A DNA stretch of 64,000 nt from an uncultured Alistipes sp. (GTDB lineage Bacteria > Bacteroidota > Bacteroidia > Bacteroidales > Rikenellaceae), in contig CALUMQ010000029.1 of NCBI GenBank assembly GCA_944321765.1, forward strand, positions 1 through 64,000. Reading direction: 5' to 3'. Shown in pieces: positions 36,689 to 47,550 of this stretch. The position numbers were made by a program, and so were the translations under genes. The notes beneath the pieces were generated by a model, which saw only the letters and a list, made by a program, of their open reading frames with translations, made no database searches and was not told where the DNA came from. Positions within the stretch are counted from its first letter, which is position 1; each line of letters begins with the position of its first letter.

Positions 36689-37384
36689 TCAATGAGCATC
36701 AAATACCGCCTCGGGAACCTTGCGCAACCGCGCAATCGGGGTCTGCGACCCCACGGTGGGATCTCCGATCTCGACAAGCAGTTCGCTGTCCTTGGGAACC
36801 AGTACGTCGACGCGCGATCCGAACTTGATGAATCCGCAGACGCTGTTCTGCTCCACGGCATGCCCCACCTTCATATAGGAGATGATGCGCCGCGCGATAA
36901 AACCTGCCACCTGACGGAACAGCACCCGCTGTCCCGACGGCATCCGCACGACTGTCGTCGTACGTTCGTTCTCCGTCGACGACTTGGGATGCCACGCCAC
37001 CAGAAAGCGGCCCGGATGGTATTTGAAATATTCCACCTCGCCGCCCACGGGAACCCAGTTCATGTGAACGTTGGTGATCGACATGAAGATCGAGATCTGC
37101 AGCATCTCCTCCTGGAGGTACTCGGACTCCGAAACAACCTCCGTCACGACCACACGTCCGTCGCACGGAGCAAAGACCAGGTCGGCATCGTGGATCCGCA
37201 CCCGGCGGGGTTCGCGGAAGAACGCCACGATGAAGAACCAGAACAGCAGCAGGAAGAGGGCCGAAACCCACAACAGCGTCACATTCGCATCGTGAACCAG
37301 CAGGTGGCGGAACAGCCACCAGATAAGCACGCACACAATGCCCGATATGAAGATGATCCTGTATCCCTCCTTATTTATTCTCAT
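36689..37384 (-). CDS. psd: phosphatidylserine decarboxylase proenzyme
   Basis: The 231-residue membrane enzyme makes phosphatidylethanolamine. Two N-terminal membrane segments (about residues 9-27 and 35-55) precede the catalytic domain with FAPCDGRVV and MSITNVHMNWVP. Self-cleavage is expected at Gly189-Ser190 in IKFGSRVDV, giving the pyruvoyl group. The length fits the short prokaryotic type. It is 24 bp downstream of cdsA, in the same lipid pathway. Confidence 0.95.
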   Translation of the reverse strand: MRINKEGYRIIFISGIVCVLIWWLFRHLLVHDANVTLLWVSALFLLLFWFFIVAFFREPRRVRIHDADLVFAPCDGRVVVTEVVSESEYLQEEMLQISIFMSITNVHMNWVPVGGEVEYFKYHPGRFLVAWHPKSSTENERTTTVVRMPSGQRVLFRQVAGFIARRIISYMKVGHAVEQNSVCGFIKFGSRVDVLVPKDSELLVEIGDPTVGSQTPIARLRKVPEAVFDAH

Positions 37385-37408
37385 AGCTCAAAGTTGGTTG
37401 GCGGTTAA

Positions 37409-38257
37409 TCACATTACGTATAACATGTAAACGAAGACGAACGGTGCCGACAGCAGCATGGCGTCGAAACGATCGAGCACGCCTCCGTGGCCGGGGATCA
37501 GCGATCCCGAGTCCTTGACGCCTGCCGAGCGTTTGAACATCGACTCTGCCAGATCACCCAGCACGCCCGTGGCGGCAGCGACAAGCGCCAGCACGCCCCA
37601 GGTCAGATAGCTTTCATCGAGGAGCCATGCAGCGACAAGCCCCATGATAACGGCTCCGACGAGCCCTCCGAAGAAGCCCTCCCACGACTTCTTGGGCGAA
37701 AGGCGCTCGAACAGCCGATGACGCCCCACCGTCATGCCCACCAGGTAGGCAAAGACGTCGTTGGCCCAGATGATGAAGACATAGAAGAGCATCGGAGCGG
37801 GATCCCAGGTGTCGCTGCCCAGAATCGGAATATAGCACATCAGCGAAAGGGGCATTGCCACGTAGATCACCCCCAGAAGCGTCGTGCCGATATTGGCTGC
37901 GGGGCGCTCCTCGCCGCGATAGAGTTCGCAGACGATCATCGTCGGAAGCAGCAACAGCAGCAGAGCCAGGCCAAAGCCGAACACCCGGCTGCCGCTTCCC
38001 AGAATCTCGATGTCATCCGACACGAACGAGAAGTTCAGTGCCAGCAGCAACAGGCCGGTCACCAGACCGATGATGCGCTGCGGACGGGAGCCCTGCGCCT
38101 CGGCCAGGGCATAAAATTCCCACATGCCCACCACCAACAGGAGCGCAAGCAGGATGCCGAAGCTCCACTGGCACCATGCAATGGCACCCAGGACCACCAC
38201 GGCAAGAACAATTCCGCTCACCGTCCGGACCATCAGATTCTTCAGTTTTTCATTCAT
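37409..38257 (-). CDS. cdsA: phosphatidate cytidylyltransferase
   Basis: The 282-residue integral membrane enzyme makes CDP-diacylglycerol. It has about eight membrane segments and the C-terminal signature SMFKRSAGVKDSGSLIPGHG followed by GVLDRFDA. It lies between ftsH (40 bp upstream) and psd. Confidence 0.96.
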   Translation of the reverse strand: MNEKLKNLMVRTVSGIVLAVVVLGAIAWCQWSFGILLALLLVVGMWEFYALAEAQGSRPQRIIGLVTGLLLLALNFSFVSDDIEILGSGSRVFGFGLALLLLLLPTMIVCELYRGEERPAANIGTTLLGVIYVAMPLSLMCYIPILGSDTWDPAPMLFYVFIIWANDVFAYLVGMTVGRHRLFERLSPKKSWEGFFGGLVGAVIMGLVAAWLLDESYLTWGVLALVAAATGVLGDLAESMFKRSAGVKDSGSLIPGHGGVLDRFDAMLLSAPFVFVYMLYVM

Positions 38258-38297
38258 CGGGTCAAAGGTTCAGTCAGGTTTCAGGGCATGATGAAAT

Positions 38298-40451
38298 CTA
38301 CTTCTGTACGTTCTGTTCGCCGGAAGCCGAGGATGTTTTCGAGTCCGCAGCCGGTGACTTCGGATCCGCTGCAGCTGCCCCGGATGCGGATGCAGCCGAT
38401 GCAACGGTGGAAGAGGCGGCAGCAGACGGTGCACTCTTTTCCGAAACCGCAGTTGCCGGAGTGGAGGGATCCGAAGCCGCGGAGCTTTTGGCACTCTCGG
38501 ATGCCTTGGCCTCCGCTTCACGCCGCTCGCGCTCGATATCCTTCTTGCGCTTGCCGAAGATACGCTCCACGTCCTCCGTGAAGACCACCTCGCGCTGCAG
38601 CAGCAGCTCAGCCAGCTCCTTCAGTCCGGCAGCGTGTTCGCGAAGCACCTGTTCGGCCATACGATAGGCCTCGTCGATCACCCGTCGCGCCTCGGCATCA
38701 ATCGCCTGCGCCGTCTGCTCCGAATAGGGTTTCGTGAGGGCCATGTCGCTCTGACCCGTCGAGTCGTAGTACGACAGCGTTCCGACCTTCTGGCTCATGC
38801 CGTAGTAGGCCACCATGGCGTAGGCCTGCTTCGTCACGCGCTCCAGGTCGTTCAACGCTCCCGTCGAGACATGTCCGAAAGTCAACTGCTCCGAAACCCG
38901 GCCGCCGAGCGTCGCGGCAAGTTCGTCCATCATCTGCTCCTGCGTGGTGATCTGCCGCTCCTCGGGAAGGTACCACGCGGCACCCAGCGCCTTGCCGCGC
39001 GGGATGATCGTCACCTTGATCAGCGGGCTGGCATTTTCGAGAATCCAGCTCACGGTGGCATGTCCCGCCTCATGGTAGGCGATCACGCGTTTCTCGTCAT
39101 CGGTAATGATCTTGTTCTTACGCTCCAGACCGCCCACAATGCGGTCGATGGCAGCCAGAAAATCCTCCTTGGAGATGAATTTCTTGTTGTGACGCGCCGC
39201 GATCAACGCCGCTTCGTTGCAAACATTGGCGATATCGGCTCCCGAGAAACCCGGCGTCTGACGCGCCAGGAACGAGCGGTCCAGCTCCGGATCGAGCTTC
39301 AGCGGCCGCAGGTGCACCTCGAAGATCTCCTCGCGCTCCTTGACGTCGGGAAGCCCCACCTCAATCTGACGGTCGAAGCGTCCGGCGCGCATCAGCGCCT
39401 TGTCGAGGATGTCGGCACGGTTCGTGGCCGCCAGGACAATGACGCCCGTATTGGTCTGGAAGCCGTCCATCTCCGTGAGGAGCTGGTTCAGCGTATTTTC
39501 GCGTTCGTCGTTCCCCGAGAAGCCGGCATTCTTACCGCGTGCACGGCCGATGGCGTCGATCTCGTCGATGAAGACGATGCACGGAGCCTTCTGCTTGGCC
39601 TGCTCAAAGAGGTCACGCACACGCGAAGCACCCACGCCCACGAACATCTCGACGAAGTCCGAACCCGAAATCGAGAGGAACGGAACGTTCGCCTCGCCCG
39701 CTACGGCCTTGGCCAGCAGCGTCTTGCCCGTTCCCGGAGGGCCGACCAGCAGCGCACCCTTCGGAATCTTGGCGCCGAGTTCCTTGTATTTGTCGGCCTT
39801 CTTGAGGAAGTCGACGATCTCCATGATCTCGACCTTGGCCTCCTCAAGTCCCGCGACATCCTTGAAGGTCACCCGCTTGGAGTTGTCCTTGTCGAAGACC
39901 TGCGCCTTCGCCTTGCCGACGTTCATGATGCCTCCGCCGCCCCCGGCACCGGCGCCGCGCGACATCGACCGCATGATGAAGAACCACGCTCCGATGATGA
40001 TGATCCACGGCAGCAGATTGATCAGCAGCGTCGTCCAGTCGTTGCGCTCCTCCTCGGCGTATTTCACCGGAACGTCGTGTCCCGAGACTGCGGCCGCGGC
40101 ATTCAGTTCGGCGACGAACGGCTCGATGGGGCCCGTAATCAGGAAGAGCTGCGGCCCCTGATTCGGCATGCGCAGGAACTGTTTGTTGGAAGAATCGTTG
40201 CGGTACTTCTCCACCGCCTCCTTGTGCAGGTAGATCAGCGCCTTCGACTCGCCCACGATCTGGATCCGCTCCACGTCGCCCTGCTCGACCATCGGCTTGA
40301 CGGCCGTCCAGTCGCTCTCGACCGGTTTGTCGTTCGACGGCGTGAAAGCCCAGTAAGCGATGATGAAGACCGCGATCAGGCCGTAAATCCACAGTCCCGA
40401 GAACCGCGGCATATTCATTTTGGGGTTGATATTCTTGCGTTTTTGTGTCAT
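38298..40451 (-). CDS. ftsH: ATP-dependent zinc metalloprotease FtsH
   Basis: The 717-residue membrane protease has two membrane segments (about residues 20-36 and 143-160) flanking a periplasmic domain. Walker A GPPGTGKT is at 237-244, the second region of homology contains [18 protein letters not shown], and the zinc motif HEAGH is at 460-464. Residues 650-717 form an Ala/Ser/Pro-rich tail absent from E. coli FtsH. It follows rsfS by 9 bp in the rsfS-ftsH-cdsA-psd cluster. Confidence 0.97.
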   Translation of the reverse strand: MTQKRKNINPKMNMPRFSGLWIYGLIAVFIIAYWAFTPSNDKPVESDWTAVKPMVEQGDVERIQIVGESKALIYLHKEAVEKYRNDSSNKQFLRMPNQGPQLFLITGPIEPFVAELNAAAAVSGHDVPVKYAEEERNDWTTLLINLLPWIIIIGAWFFIMRSMSRGAGAGGGGGIMNVGKAKAQVFDKDNSKRVTFKDVAGLEEAKVEIMEIVDFLKKADKYKELGAKIPKGALLVGPPGTGKTLLAKAVAGEANVPFLSISGSDFVEMFVGVGASRVRDLFEQAKQKAPCIVFIDEIDAIGRARGKNAGFSGNDERENTLNQLLTEMDGFQTNTGVIVLAATNRADILDKALMRAGRFDRQIEVGLPDVKEREEIFEVHLRPLKLDPELDRSFLARQTPGFSGADIANVCNEAALIAARHNKKFISKEDFLAAIDRIVGGLERKNKIITDDEKRVIAYHEAGHATVSWILENASPLIKVTIIPRGKALGAAWYLPEERQITTQEQMMDELAATLGGRVSEQLTFGHVSTGALNDLERVTKQAYAMVAYYGMSQKVGTLSYYDSTGQSDMALTKPYSEQTAQAIDAEARRVIDEAYRMAEQVLREHAAGLKELAELLLQREVVFTEDVERIFGKRKKDIERERREAEAKASESAKSSAASDPSTPATAVSEKSAPSAAASSTVASAASASGAAAADPKSPAADSKTSSASGEQNVQK

Positions 40452-40460
40452 AATCCGTTG

Positions 40461-40814
40461 CTACTCTTCGTATTCATACTTCACCATGGGGGCGTCGGCC
40501 CAGAGCTCCTCCAGGCGGTAGAAGTCCCGCATCTCCGTCTGGAAAATGTGCACCACCACATCGACATAGTCCATGGCGATCCACACGGCGTTCTGCTGCC
40601 CCTCCACACGCCAGACCTTCTCGCCCAGCGTCTCCAGGACCTTCTCCTCGATGCCGTCGGCAATGGCCGCCACCTGCGTCGTGGAGTCGGCGTTGCACAC
40701 CACGAACGTCGAACAGATGGCCCCGTCGAAGCCCGAAAGGTCCAACGTTACGATATTCTTTCCCTTTTTATCTTCAATCGCACTGACGATCGTTTCGATC
40801 AGTTTGTCTGCCAT
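40461..40814 (-). CDS. rsfS: ribosome silencing factor RsfS
   Basis: This 117-residue protein binds ribosomal protein uL14 and blocks subunit joining under starvation. The conserved blocks are DLSGFDGAICSTFVVCNADS and WIAMDYVDVVVHIFQTEMRDFYRLEELWADA. It is the first gene of a six-gene minus-strand cluster with a -7 box 25 nt upstream. Confidence 0.95.
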   Translation of the reverse strand: MADKLIETIVSAIEDKKGKNIVTLDLSGFDGAICSTFVVCNADSTTQVAAIADGIEEKVLETLGEKVWRVEGQQNAVWIAMDYVDVVVHIFQTEMRDFYRLEELWADAPMVKYEYEE

Positions 40815-40839
40815 AATTCAATAAATGCCTATAACCTTG

Positions 40840-40847
40840 CAAAGGTA
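40840..40847 (-). promoter_or_regulatory. -7 box of the rsfS-ftsH operon
   Basis: Minus-strand TACCTTTG, 25 nt before the rsfS start. Confidence 0.65.
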
Positions 40848-40939
40848 TGAAAAGAGAATGATATTTGAAAATTACCGGTCAAAAATCGCGCAACAAGCCT
40901 CTTTTTCGGGAAAAGAGGCCCGTTTCACGGAGATTTCCC

Positions 40940-40947
40940 TATCTTTG
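40940..40947 (+). promoter_or_regulatory. -7 box of the lipoprotein gene at 40982
   Basis: TATCTTTG fits TAnnTTTG, 34 nt before the start codon. Confidence 0.65.
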
Positions 40948-40981
40948 CAGGTCATCAGTTGTTCAAATATCCGGCAATCCC

Positions 40982-41512
40982 ATGAAAAGAATCCTTGGTC
41001 TCGCCCTCACGGCCGCCCTGCTGCTCGCAGCGGCCTCCTGCACGAAGAAGAAAACTCCCGAAAAAAAGGCAACAGGAACCATCCAGATCAACCAACGGAG
41101 TGAAACCGTACACGGCGTCTACTACGTCGAAGTGCCTGCCGACGAAGAGTCCGGCACATGCCTCGAAATGCTGATCCTCGGACCCGAAGGAGCTCCGGGA
41201 GCCGGTGAACCGGAATTCTATCTCTCGTTCGAGATCTCCGAAGATCTTTGCGGCAGAACGATCGACCTGAGCCGTCCGCTCGACGCGCAGGGCTGGCCGC
41301 TGCCCTATCTTTATATCGCGGCCCGCAACGGATCGGAGCGCTTCACAGTCGACTACGACGAAGATCCCATCGCGGAGGTGGTCCGTGAAGGATCGCTCGC
41401 GATAACCCGCAACGGCGACCAATTTGACATACGCATCTCGCTGGAGCGTACGGACGGCAACAGCCTCCGGATGGAGTGGGCCGGCACGGCGACAAAGCTG
41501 ACGGCACACTGA
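40982..41512 (+). CDS. lipoprotein of unknown function
   Basis: The 176-residue protein has a signal peptide ending LLLAAASC with lipidation at Cys20, followed by a Lys-rich stretch. The remainder looks beta-rich, without a motif I recognise; one segment reads FYLSFEISEDLCGRTIDL. Only one cysteine lies after the lipidation region besides Cys59-like GTCLEM and DLCG. It stands alone: divergent from rsfS and convergent with oxyR, 19 bp apart without a clear terminator. Confidence 0.8.
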   Translation: MKRILGLALTAALLLAAASCTKKKTPEKKATGTIQINQRSETVHGVYYVEVPADEESGTCLEMLILGPEGAPGAGEPEFYLSFEISEDLCGRTIDLSRPLDAQGWPLPYLYIAARNGSERFTVDYDEDPIAEVVREGSLAITRNGDQFDIRISLERTDGNSLRMEWAGTATKLTAH

Positions 41513-41531
41513 ACCGGCAAAATATTATGCG

Positions 41532-42434
41532 TTACGCGGATTGCGGAGCCCCGACGCTCGAAAGAATCGTCTCGGTCAACGCCTTGATGATCGATCCCTT
41601 GACATAGGTCCGGCGGACCGCCACAGCGATCTTGCGCGACATGGCCCCCTTGGCCAGCGTCTTCAGCCGGTCGCGGTGCTCCGCGGGGATGTATTCGATT
41701 GCCATCTCCGGTATGATCGTCAGACACTGCGTGCAGTCGACGATGCGCATCAGCGTATCCAGCGATCCCGATTCGAAGGAGTAGTGCGACGGCATCGTGC
41801 GCCGTGCCTGGCACAGTTCGATGATCTGGTCGCGCATACAGTTACCCGGGCTCAGGATCACGAGATCCTTGAGATCGATATCCTCGATACGGATGTTCTG
41901 ACGTTCGTATAGCGCGTTCTCGGGCGACACGTAGGCATAGAAGCGGTCGTTGAAGAGCTCCTGCTCGACGATCCCCTCGCCGCACGTCCCGCTGGCCACA
42001 AGCGCCGCGTCGATGCGGTCGCGCTTCAGCGCCTCGACGATCTCCGAGGTGATCATCTCCGAGATCTCCAGCTCCACCTTCGGATAGTCGCGGACAAAGG
42101 CCGGGATAAACTTGTGCAGCAGGTAGGGCGCGATGGTCGGAATAACGCCCAACCGCAGCTTCCCGGCCGTCTCGCCCTTGAGCTCGGCAACCGCCTCCTT
42201 GATGCAGTTATAGGCCTTGAGCGTCTCCCGGGCCCGGTCGAGCACCACCTCACCCGCCTCGGTGGGAATAACAGGCTTCTTCGACCGGTCGAGCAGCACC
42301 ACGCCAAGCTCCTCTTCGAGCGACTTGATCTGCATGCTCAGAGAGGGTTGCGTCACGAAACAATGCTCGGCAGCCTGCGAAAAACTCCCGCAATTGGCCA
42401 CCGCCAGAAGGTATTCAAGTTGGATTATCGTCAT
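41532..42434 (-). CDS. oxyR: LysR-family hydrogen peroxide regulator OxyR
   Basis: This 300-residue LysR-type regulator has an N-terminal winged helix (QLEYLLAVANCGSFSQAAEH) and a LysR substrate domain. The redox pair is visible: Cys199 and Cys208 in NCMRDQIIELC, with the same spacing and numbering as E. coli OxyR. It should activate peroxide-defence genes on disulfide formation. It is transcribed divergently from trpS over 141 bp. Confidence 0.95.
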   Translation of the reverse strand: MTIIQLEYLLAVANCGSFSQAAEHCFVTQPSLSMQIKSLEEELGVVLLDRSKKPVIPTEAGEVVLDRARETLKAYNCIKEAVAELKGETAGKLRLGVIPTIAPYLLHKFIPAFVRDYPKVELEISEMITSEIVEALKRDRIDAALVASGTCGEGIVEQELFNDRFYAYVSPENALYERQNIRIEDIDLKDLVILSPGNCMRDQIIELCQARRTMPSHYSFESGSLDTLMRIVDCTQCLTIIPEMAIEYIPAEHRDRLKTLAKGAMSRKIAVAVRRTYVKGSIIKALTETILSSVGAPQSA

Positions 42435-42467
42435 AATGGGTAACTATTTCCAAGAACGAATATATAA

Positions 42468-43700
<1,233 letters not shown>

Positions 43701-43751
43701 GGGCCGCGGCATCCGAAAACGCCGCCCCGCAACGCTGAACCGAACGTTCCC

Positions 43752-45533
43752 ATGCGCCTGCGTACCGACCGCATATATCCCGCCTTCCTCCGTCTGACGC
43801 GAAGGCTCTCGAACAGCCAGATCATGATGCTGCTGGCCGTGGTGGTCGGTGTGCTCGCCAGTCTGGGAACCTATCTGTTCGAAATTCTGCTCTATGCCAT
43901 CAAGAGCGGACTCACGAACTGGTTCCCCGTCGACAGCGCCCACTTCCTCTTCCTGATATACCCCGTCGTGGGTATCATCCTGGCCACGCTCTTCGTCAAA
44001 TACATCGTCCGCGACAACATCTCCGAAGGCGTCACACGTGTCCTTTACGCCATGTCGCGCCGTAATTCGCGCATCGCCGCGCACAACTGCTGGACGTCGA
44101 TCGTCGGAGGTGCCACGACCATCGGATTCGGCGGATCCGTAGGTCCCGAGGCCCCGATCGTGCTCACGGGAGCCGCCATCGGCTCGAACGTCGGACGTCT
44201 CGTCCGCCTCAACTACAAGAACACAACCCTGCTGCTCTGCTGCGGCGCAGGTGCCGCCCTGGCAGCCATCTTCAAGGCCCCGATCACCGGCGTGGTCTTC
44301 GTGCTGGAGATCCTCATGCTCGACATCACCGCCGGATCGATCATCCCGCTGCTCATCGCCTCGATCACCGCCACCACCATGGCCCTCATGCTCCGCGGTT
44401 TCGACCCCATTCTGGCCGTAACGCTAGCTCCGCAGGACGCCTTCGAACTGTGGCAGATCCCGCTGTTCATCCTCCTCGGCGTGCTGTGCGGGCTCATGGC
44501 CTGGTACTTCACCACGATGAACGCCCGCATCGGAGGCTTCTTCAAACGGATGGACAAGCAGTACAAGAAGTGGATCTGGGGCGGCGCGATCCTCGGCATA
44601 CTGATCTTCGTATTCCCGCCCCTCTACGGTGAAGGATACGAAGGATTCACCTCCCTGATGCACGGAAATGCCCAGGAACTCTTCGACAACTCGCTCTTCT
44701 ACCGCTTCCGGGACATCGACTGGGTCGTCGTGCTGTTCGTCATCGCCGCGATGTTCTTCAAGGTCATCGCCATGGCCTCGACCAATGCCGCAGGAGGCGT
44801 CGGCGGAACCTTCGCCCCGTCGCTGTTCGTCGGGGCATTCACCGGCGCCGCGCTCGCCCTGGTATGCAACACGTTCCTGCACTGGAACGTCCCGATCGTC
44901 TCGTTCACGCTCGTCGGAATGGCCGGCGTGATGTCGGGCGTCATGAAGGCTCCCCTCACCTCGATCTTCCTCATCGCAGAGCTGTCGAGCGGCTACGGGC
45001 TCTTCATCCCCCTGATGATCACCGCATGCATCTCGTTCGCCGTGGACTACTACCTCGACCCGGACTCGATCTACACCAAGCAGCTGCGCAAAAAGGGAGA
45101 GCTCCTCACGCACGACAAGGATCAGTCGGTCTTCGTATTCCTGAAGCTCGACGAACTGATGGAGACCGACTTTCTGCGCATCAAGGAGAACATGACACTC
45201 GGCGACATCGTCCACATCATCTCGACGGCACGCCGCAACATCTTCCCCGTGATCGACAACTTCGGACACCTGCTGGGCGTCGTGCAGCTCGACGACCTGC
45301 GCGAAGACATGTTCAAGCACGAAAAGTACGGCCGCCCGATCTCCGACTACATGATCCCGCCTCCGGACAAGATTCTCGAGCATGAGTCGATCCAGAGCGT
45401 CATGGAGAAGTTCGAGGACAAGCACACCTGGATGCTGCCCGTCGTGGACAAGCAGAACCGCTACCTCGGATTCATCTCCAAGTCCCGCATTCTGAACGCC
45501 TATCGCGAACAGCTGGTCAAGATCCAGCAGTAA
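43752..45533 (+). CDS. ClC-type chloride channel/transporter with tandem CBS domains
   Basis: This 593-residue protein has the multi-span ClC domain followed by two CBS domains (about residues 455-590). The chloride filter region reads GFGGSVGPEAP, where the gating-glutamate position of CLC-ec1 (Glu148) is Val130. The internal proton glutamate (Glu203) position is Ile187 in VLEILML. Both features are known from passive ClC channels. The CBS pair suggests nucleotide regulation. It follows trpS by 51 bp. Confidence 0.92.
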   Translation: MRLRTDRIYPAFLRLTRRLSNSQIMMLLAVVVGVLASLGTYLFEILLYAIKSGLTNWFPVDSAHFLFLIYPVVGIILATLFVKYIVRDNISEGVTRVLYAMSRRNSRIAAHNCWTSIVGGATTIGFGGSVGPEAPIVLTGAAIGSNVGRLVRLNYKNTTLLLCCGAGAALAAIFKAPITGVVFVLEILMLDITAGSIIPLLIASITATTMALMLRGFDPILAVTLAPQDAFELWQIPLFILLGVLCGLMAWYFTTMNARIGGFFKRMDKQYKKWIWGGAILGILIFVFPPLYGEGYEGFTSLMHGNAQELFDNSLFYRFRDIDWVVVLFVIAAMFFKVIAMASTNAAGGVGGTFAPSLFVGAFTGAALALVCNTFLHWNVPIVSFTLVGMAGVMSGVMKAPLTSIFLIAELSSGYGLFIPLMITACISFAVDYYLDPDSIYTKQLRKKGELLTHDKDQSVFVFLKLDELMETDFLRIKENMTLGDIVHIISTARRNIFPVIDNFGHLLGVVQLDDLREDMFKHEKYGRPISDYMIPPPDKILEHESIQSVMEKFEDKHTWMLPVVDKQNRYLGFISKSRILNAYREQLVKIQQ

Positions 45534-45621
45534 AGGAGCGGCCGGCCCGGGAAGTGACCGGGCGCCGGCGGAATCCTCCGCCCGGAGTTTCAACCGGAAA
45601 GCCCAAAACAATATAAATTCC

Positions 45622-46647
45622 ATGCTTCATTTCGATTGCGATTACATGGAGGGCGCGCACCCCGAGATTCTGCAACGCCTCGTCAACACAAACCTCGAAC
45701 AGACTCCCGGATACGGTTGCGATCCCCACACGGAACAGGCCCGCGAACTCATACGCCGCGCCTGCGAAGCCCCCAACGCCGAAGTCTACTTTCTGGTCGG
45801 AGGGACCCAGACCAATGCCACGGTTATCGACGGCATACTGCGCCGCCACGAAGGAGTACTGGCGGCCGAATCGGGACACATCAACGTTCACGAAGCCGGC
45901 GCGATCGAGGCCGCCGGGCACAAGGTTCTCACTCTGCCCCAGCACCTCGGAAAGGTCTCTGCCGCCGATGTCGAGCATTACATCGATGCATTCTACCGCG
46001 ATGAGACGTGGCCCCACATGGTGGCTCCGGGGATGCTCTACATCTCCCACCCCACGGAGTTCGGGACACTCTACGGACGTGACGAACTGGAGGCCCTGCA
46101 CGACGTCTGCCAGAGGCATGCAATTCCGCTCTACCTCGACGGCGCACGCCTCAGCTACGCCCTGGCCTCCGAGGAGAACACCCTCTCGCTCGCCGACATC
46201 GCCCGCCTGTGCGACGTATTCTACATCGGCGGCACCAAGACCGGAACGCTCTTCGGCGAGGCTGTCGTCACGACCCGTCCGGAGCTTCTGCCCCACTTCT
46301 TCACCCTCGTCAAGCAGCATGGAGCACTGCTGGCCAAGGGCCGGCTGCTGGGGGTTCAGTTCGAGACGCTCTTCACCGACGGACTCTACCTGCGGATTGC
46401 GCGGCGGGCCATCACAACGGCCATGAAGCTGAAGCGCGCGATGCTGGCCAAAGGGTATCGCACCTACATCGACTCACCGACCAACCAGCAGTTCTTCGTC
46501 CTTCCGAACCGCGAGATCGACCGGTTGAGTCAATTCGCCACCTTCGAGTTGTGGGGACCGCGCGGAGAGGAGGAGTCGGTCGTACGCTTTGTCACCAGCT
46601 GGGCCACCGAGGAGCGGCACATCGACGAGTTGATCGAAAAGCTCTGA
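45622..46647 (+). CDS. threonine aldolase family PLP enzyme
   Basis: The 341-residue protein is a fold-type I beta-eliminating lyase, best matched to low-specificity L-threonine aldolase (threonine to glycine and acetaldehyde). The PLP lysine lies in IGGTKTGTLFGE. Upstream blocks are VYFLVGGTQTNAT and YLDGARLSYAL (PLP-binding Asp). It has an 88-bp upstream gap with no clear promoter and may be expressed with the ClC gene. Confidence 0.92.
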   Translation: MLHFDCDYMEGAHPEILQRLVNTNLEQTPGYGCDPHTEQARELIRRACEAPNAEVYFLVGGTQTNATVIDGILRRHEGVLAAESGHINVHEAGAIEAAGHKVLTLPQHLGKVSAADVEHYIDAFYRDETWPHMVAPGMLYISHPTEFGTLYGRDELEALHDVCQRHAIPLYLDGARLSYALASEENTLSLADIARLCDVFYIGGTKTGTLFGEAVVTTRPELLPHFFTLVKQHGALLAKGRLLGVQFETLFTDGLYLRIARRAITTAMKLKRAMLAKGYRTYIDSPTNQQFFVLPNREIDRLSQFATFELWGPRGEEESVVRFVTSWATEERHIDELIEKL

Positions 46648-46741
46648 AGTCGGAAGCTGCTTCGAAGCGGAATCCCGAGAAGGGCATTCGGGCTGGAGTT
46701 GAAGCCGTAAGCAGGAAAGAAAGATTTTTTGTCGCGTTCGC

Positions 46742-46772
46742 TTGTTATTTTGTAAAATTTATTTTACATTTG
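46742..46772 (+). promoter_or_regulatory. promoter of the membrane protein-XRE pair at 46838
   Basis: TTG (46742-46744), a 20-nt spacer and TACATTTG (46765-46772) in an AT-rich stretch form a good promoter. Confidence 0.75.
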
Positions 46773-46837
46773 CACAGCGGACGGGAGAAGTGCGCACCTC
46801 CGGCAGTCCGTCAGAACCGACAAAAACACACAACGTC

Positions 46838-47284
46838 ATGAACAAAATCCTGCTCCTGCCCTATTCGTTCAAGAAGTTCGGATGGGCCCTGTTCATTCCG
46901 ACCGCCCTCTTCGGCGTATTGATGGCCGTTGACGGATTCAACGGATTCCCCTCGTTCCTGCTGCCAGGCGATGCGGTTGTAAACACGATCCGGGATGCCG
47001 TCAGCAATAACATCGTGCTGATCGGCGTGCTCGTCGGGTCACTGCTGGTCACCTGCTCACGCGAGCGTATCGAGGACGAGCTGATCGCCCGCATCCGCCT
47101 CAATGCCCTGCTCACGGCCCTCTACGTCAACATTGCCGCGGCGGTCATCGCATCGCTCGTGCTTTACGACTTCGACTATCTCTATGTGATGGTCGTCAAT
47201 CTGGTGAGCCTGCCGATCCTCTTCCTCATCATCGAACGGCTGCTGCTGTGGCGGCTCAGAAAGGAGGCCTCCCATGAAGAATAG
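46838..47284 (+). CDS. four-span membrane protein paired with an XRE regulator
   Basis: This 148-residue protein has about four membrane segments, with a conserved cytoplasmic TCSRERIEDELIARIRLNAL stretch between segments two and three. Bacteroidetes encode many such small membrane proteins immediately before a short XRE regulator; the function is unknown. The ATG at 46838 follows the promoter; earlier in-frame codons would span it. It overlaps the regulator gene by 11 bp. Confidence 0.85.
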   Translation: MNKILLLPYSFKKFGWALFIPTALFGVLMAVDGFNGFPSFLLPGDAVVNTIRDAVSNNIVLIGVLVGSLLVTCSRERIEDELIARIRLNALLTALYVNIAAAVIASLVLYDFDYLYVMVVNLVSLPILFLIIERLLLWRLRKEASHEE

Positions 47285-47474
47285 AATCCGCGTCGAACGC
47301 GCCGAGCGGCGCATGACCCAGCAACAGCTGGCCGAAGCCGTCGGCGTGAGCCGCCAGACGATCAACGCCATCGAGGCGGGAAAGTTCATCCCCTCGACGC
47401 TTCTGGCACTGAAGATCGCCCGGGAGTTTGCAAAGCCCGTCGAGGCCGTCTTTCAGCTCGAAGAGGGAGAGTGA
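47274..47474 (+). CDS. short XRE-family helix-turn-helix regulator
   Basis: The 66-residue protein is one Cro/CI helix-turn-helix: RRMTQQQLAEAVGVSRQTIN is the DNA-reading core and IARE..KPVEAVFQLEE closes it. It matches small YgzD-like regulators. Overlap with the upstream membrane gene suggests they act together, possibly with the membrane protein sensing a signal; that is inference. Confidence 0.92.
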   Translation: MKNRIRVERAERRMTQQQLAEAVGVSRQTINAIEAGKFIPSTLLALKIAREFAKPVEAVFQLEEGE

Positions 47475-47493
47475 CCCCCCCCTTAAGAATATG

Positions 47494-47527
47494 AAAAAGA
47501 GGAATCCGATATCGGATTCCTCTTTTT
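47494..47527. terminator. bidirectional terminator between XRE and kdsD
   Basis: A perfect 34-bp palindrome (47494-47510 with 47511-47527) starts with A5 and ends with T5. Confidence 0.9.
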
Positions 47528-47550
47528 GATGGATAATACAGCGGAAGGGG

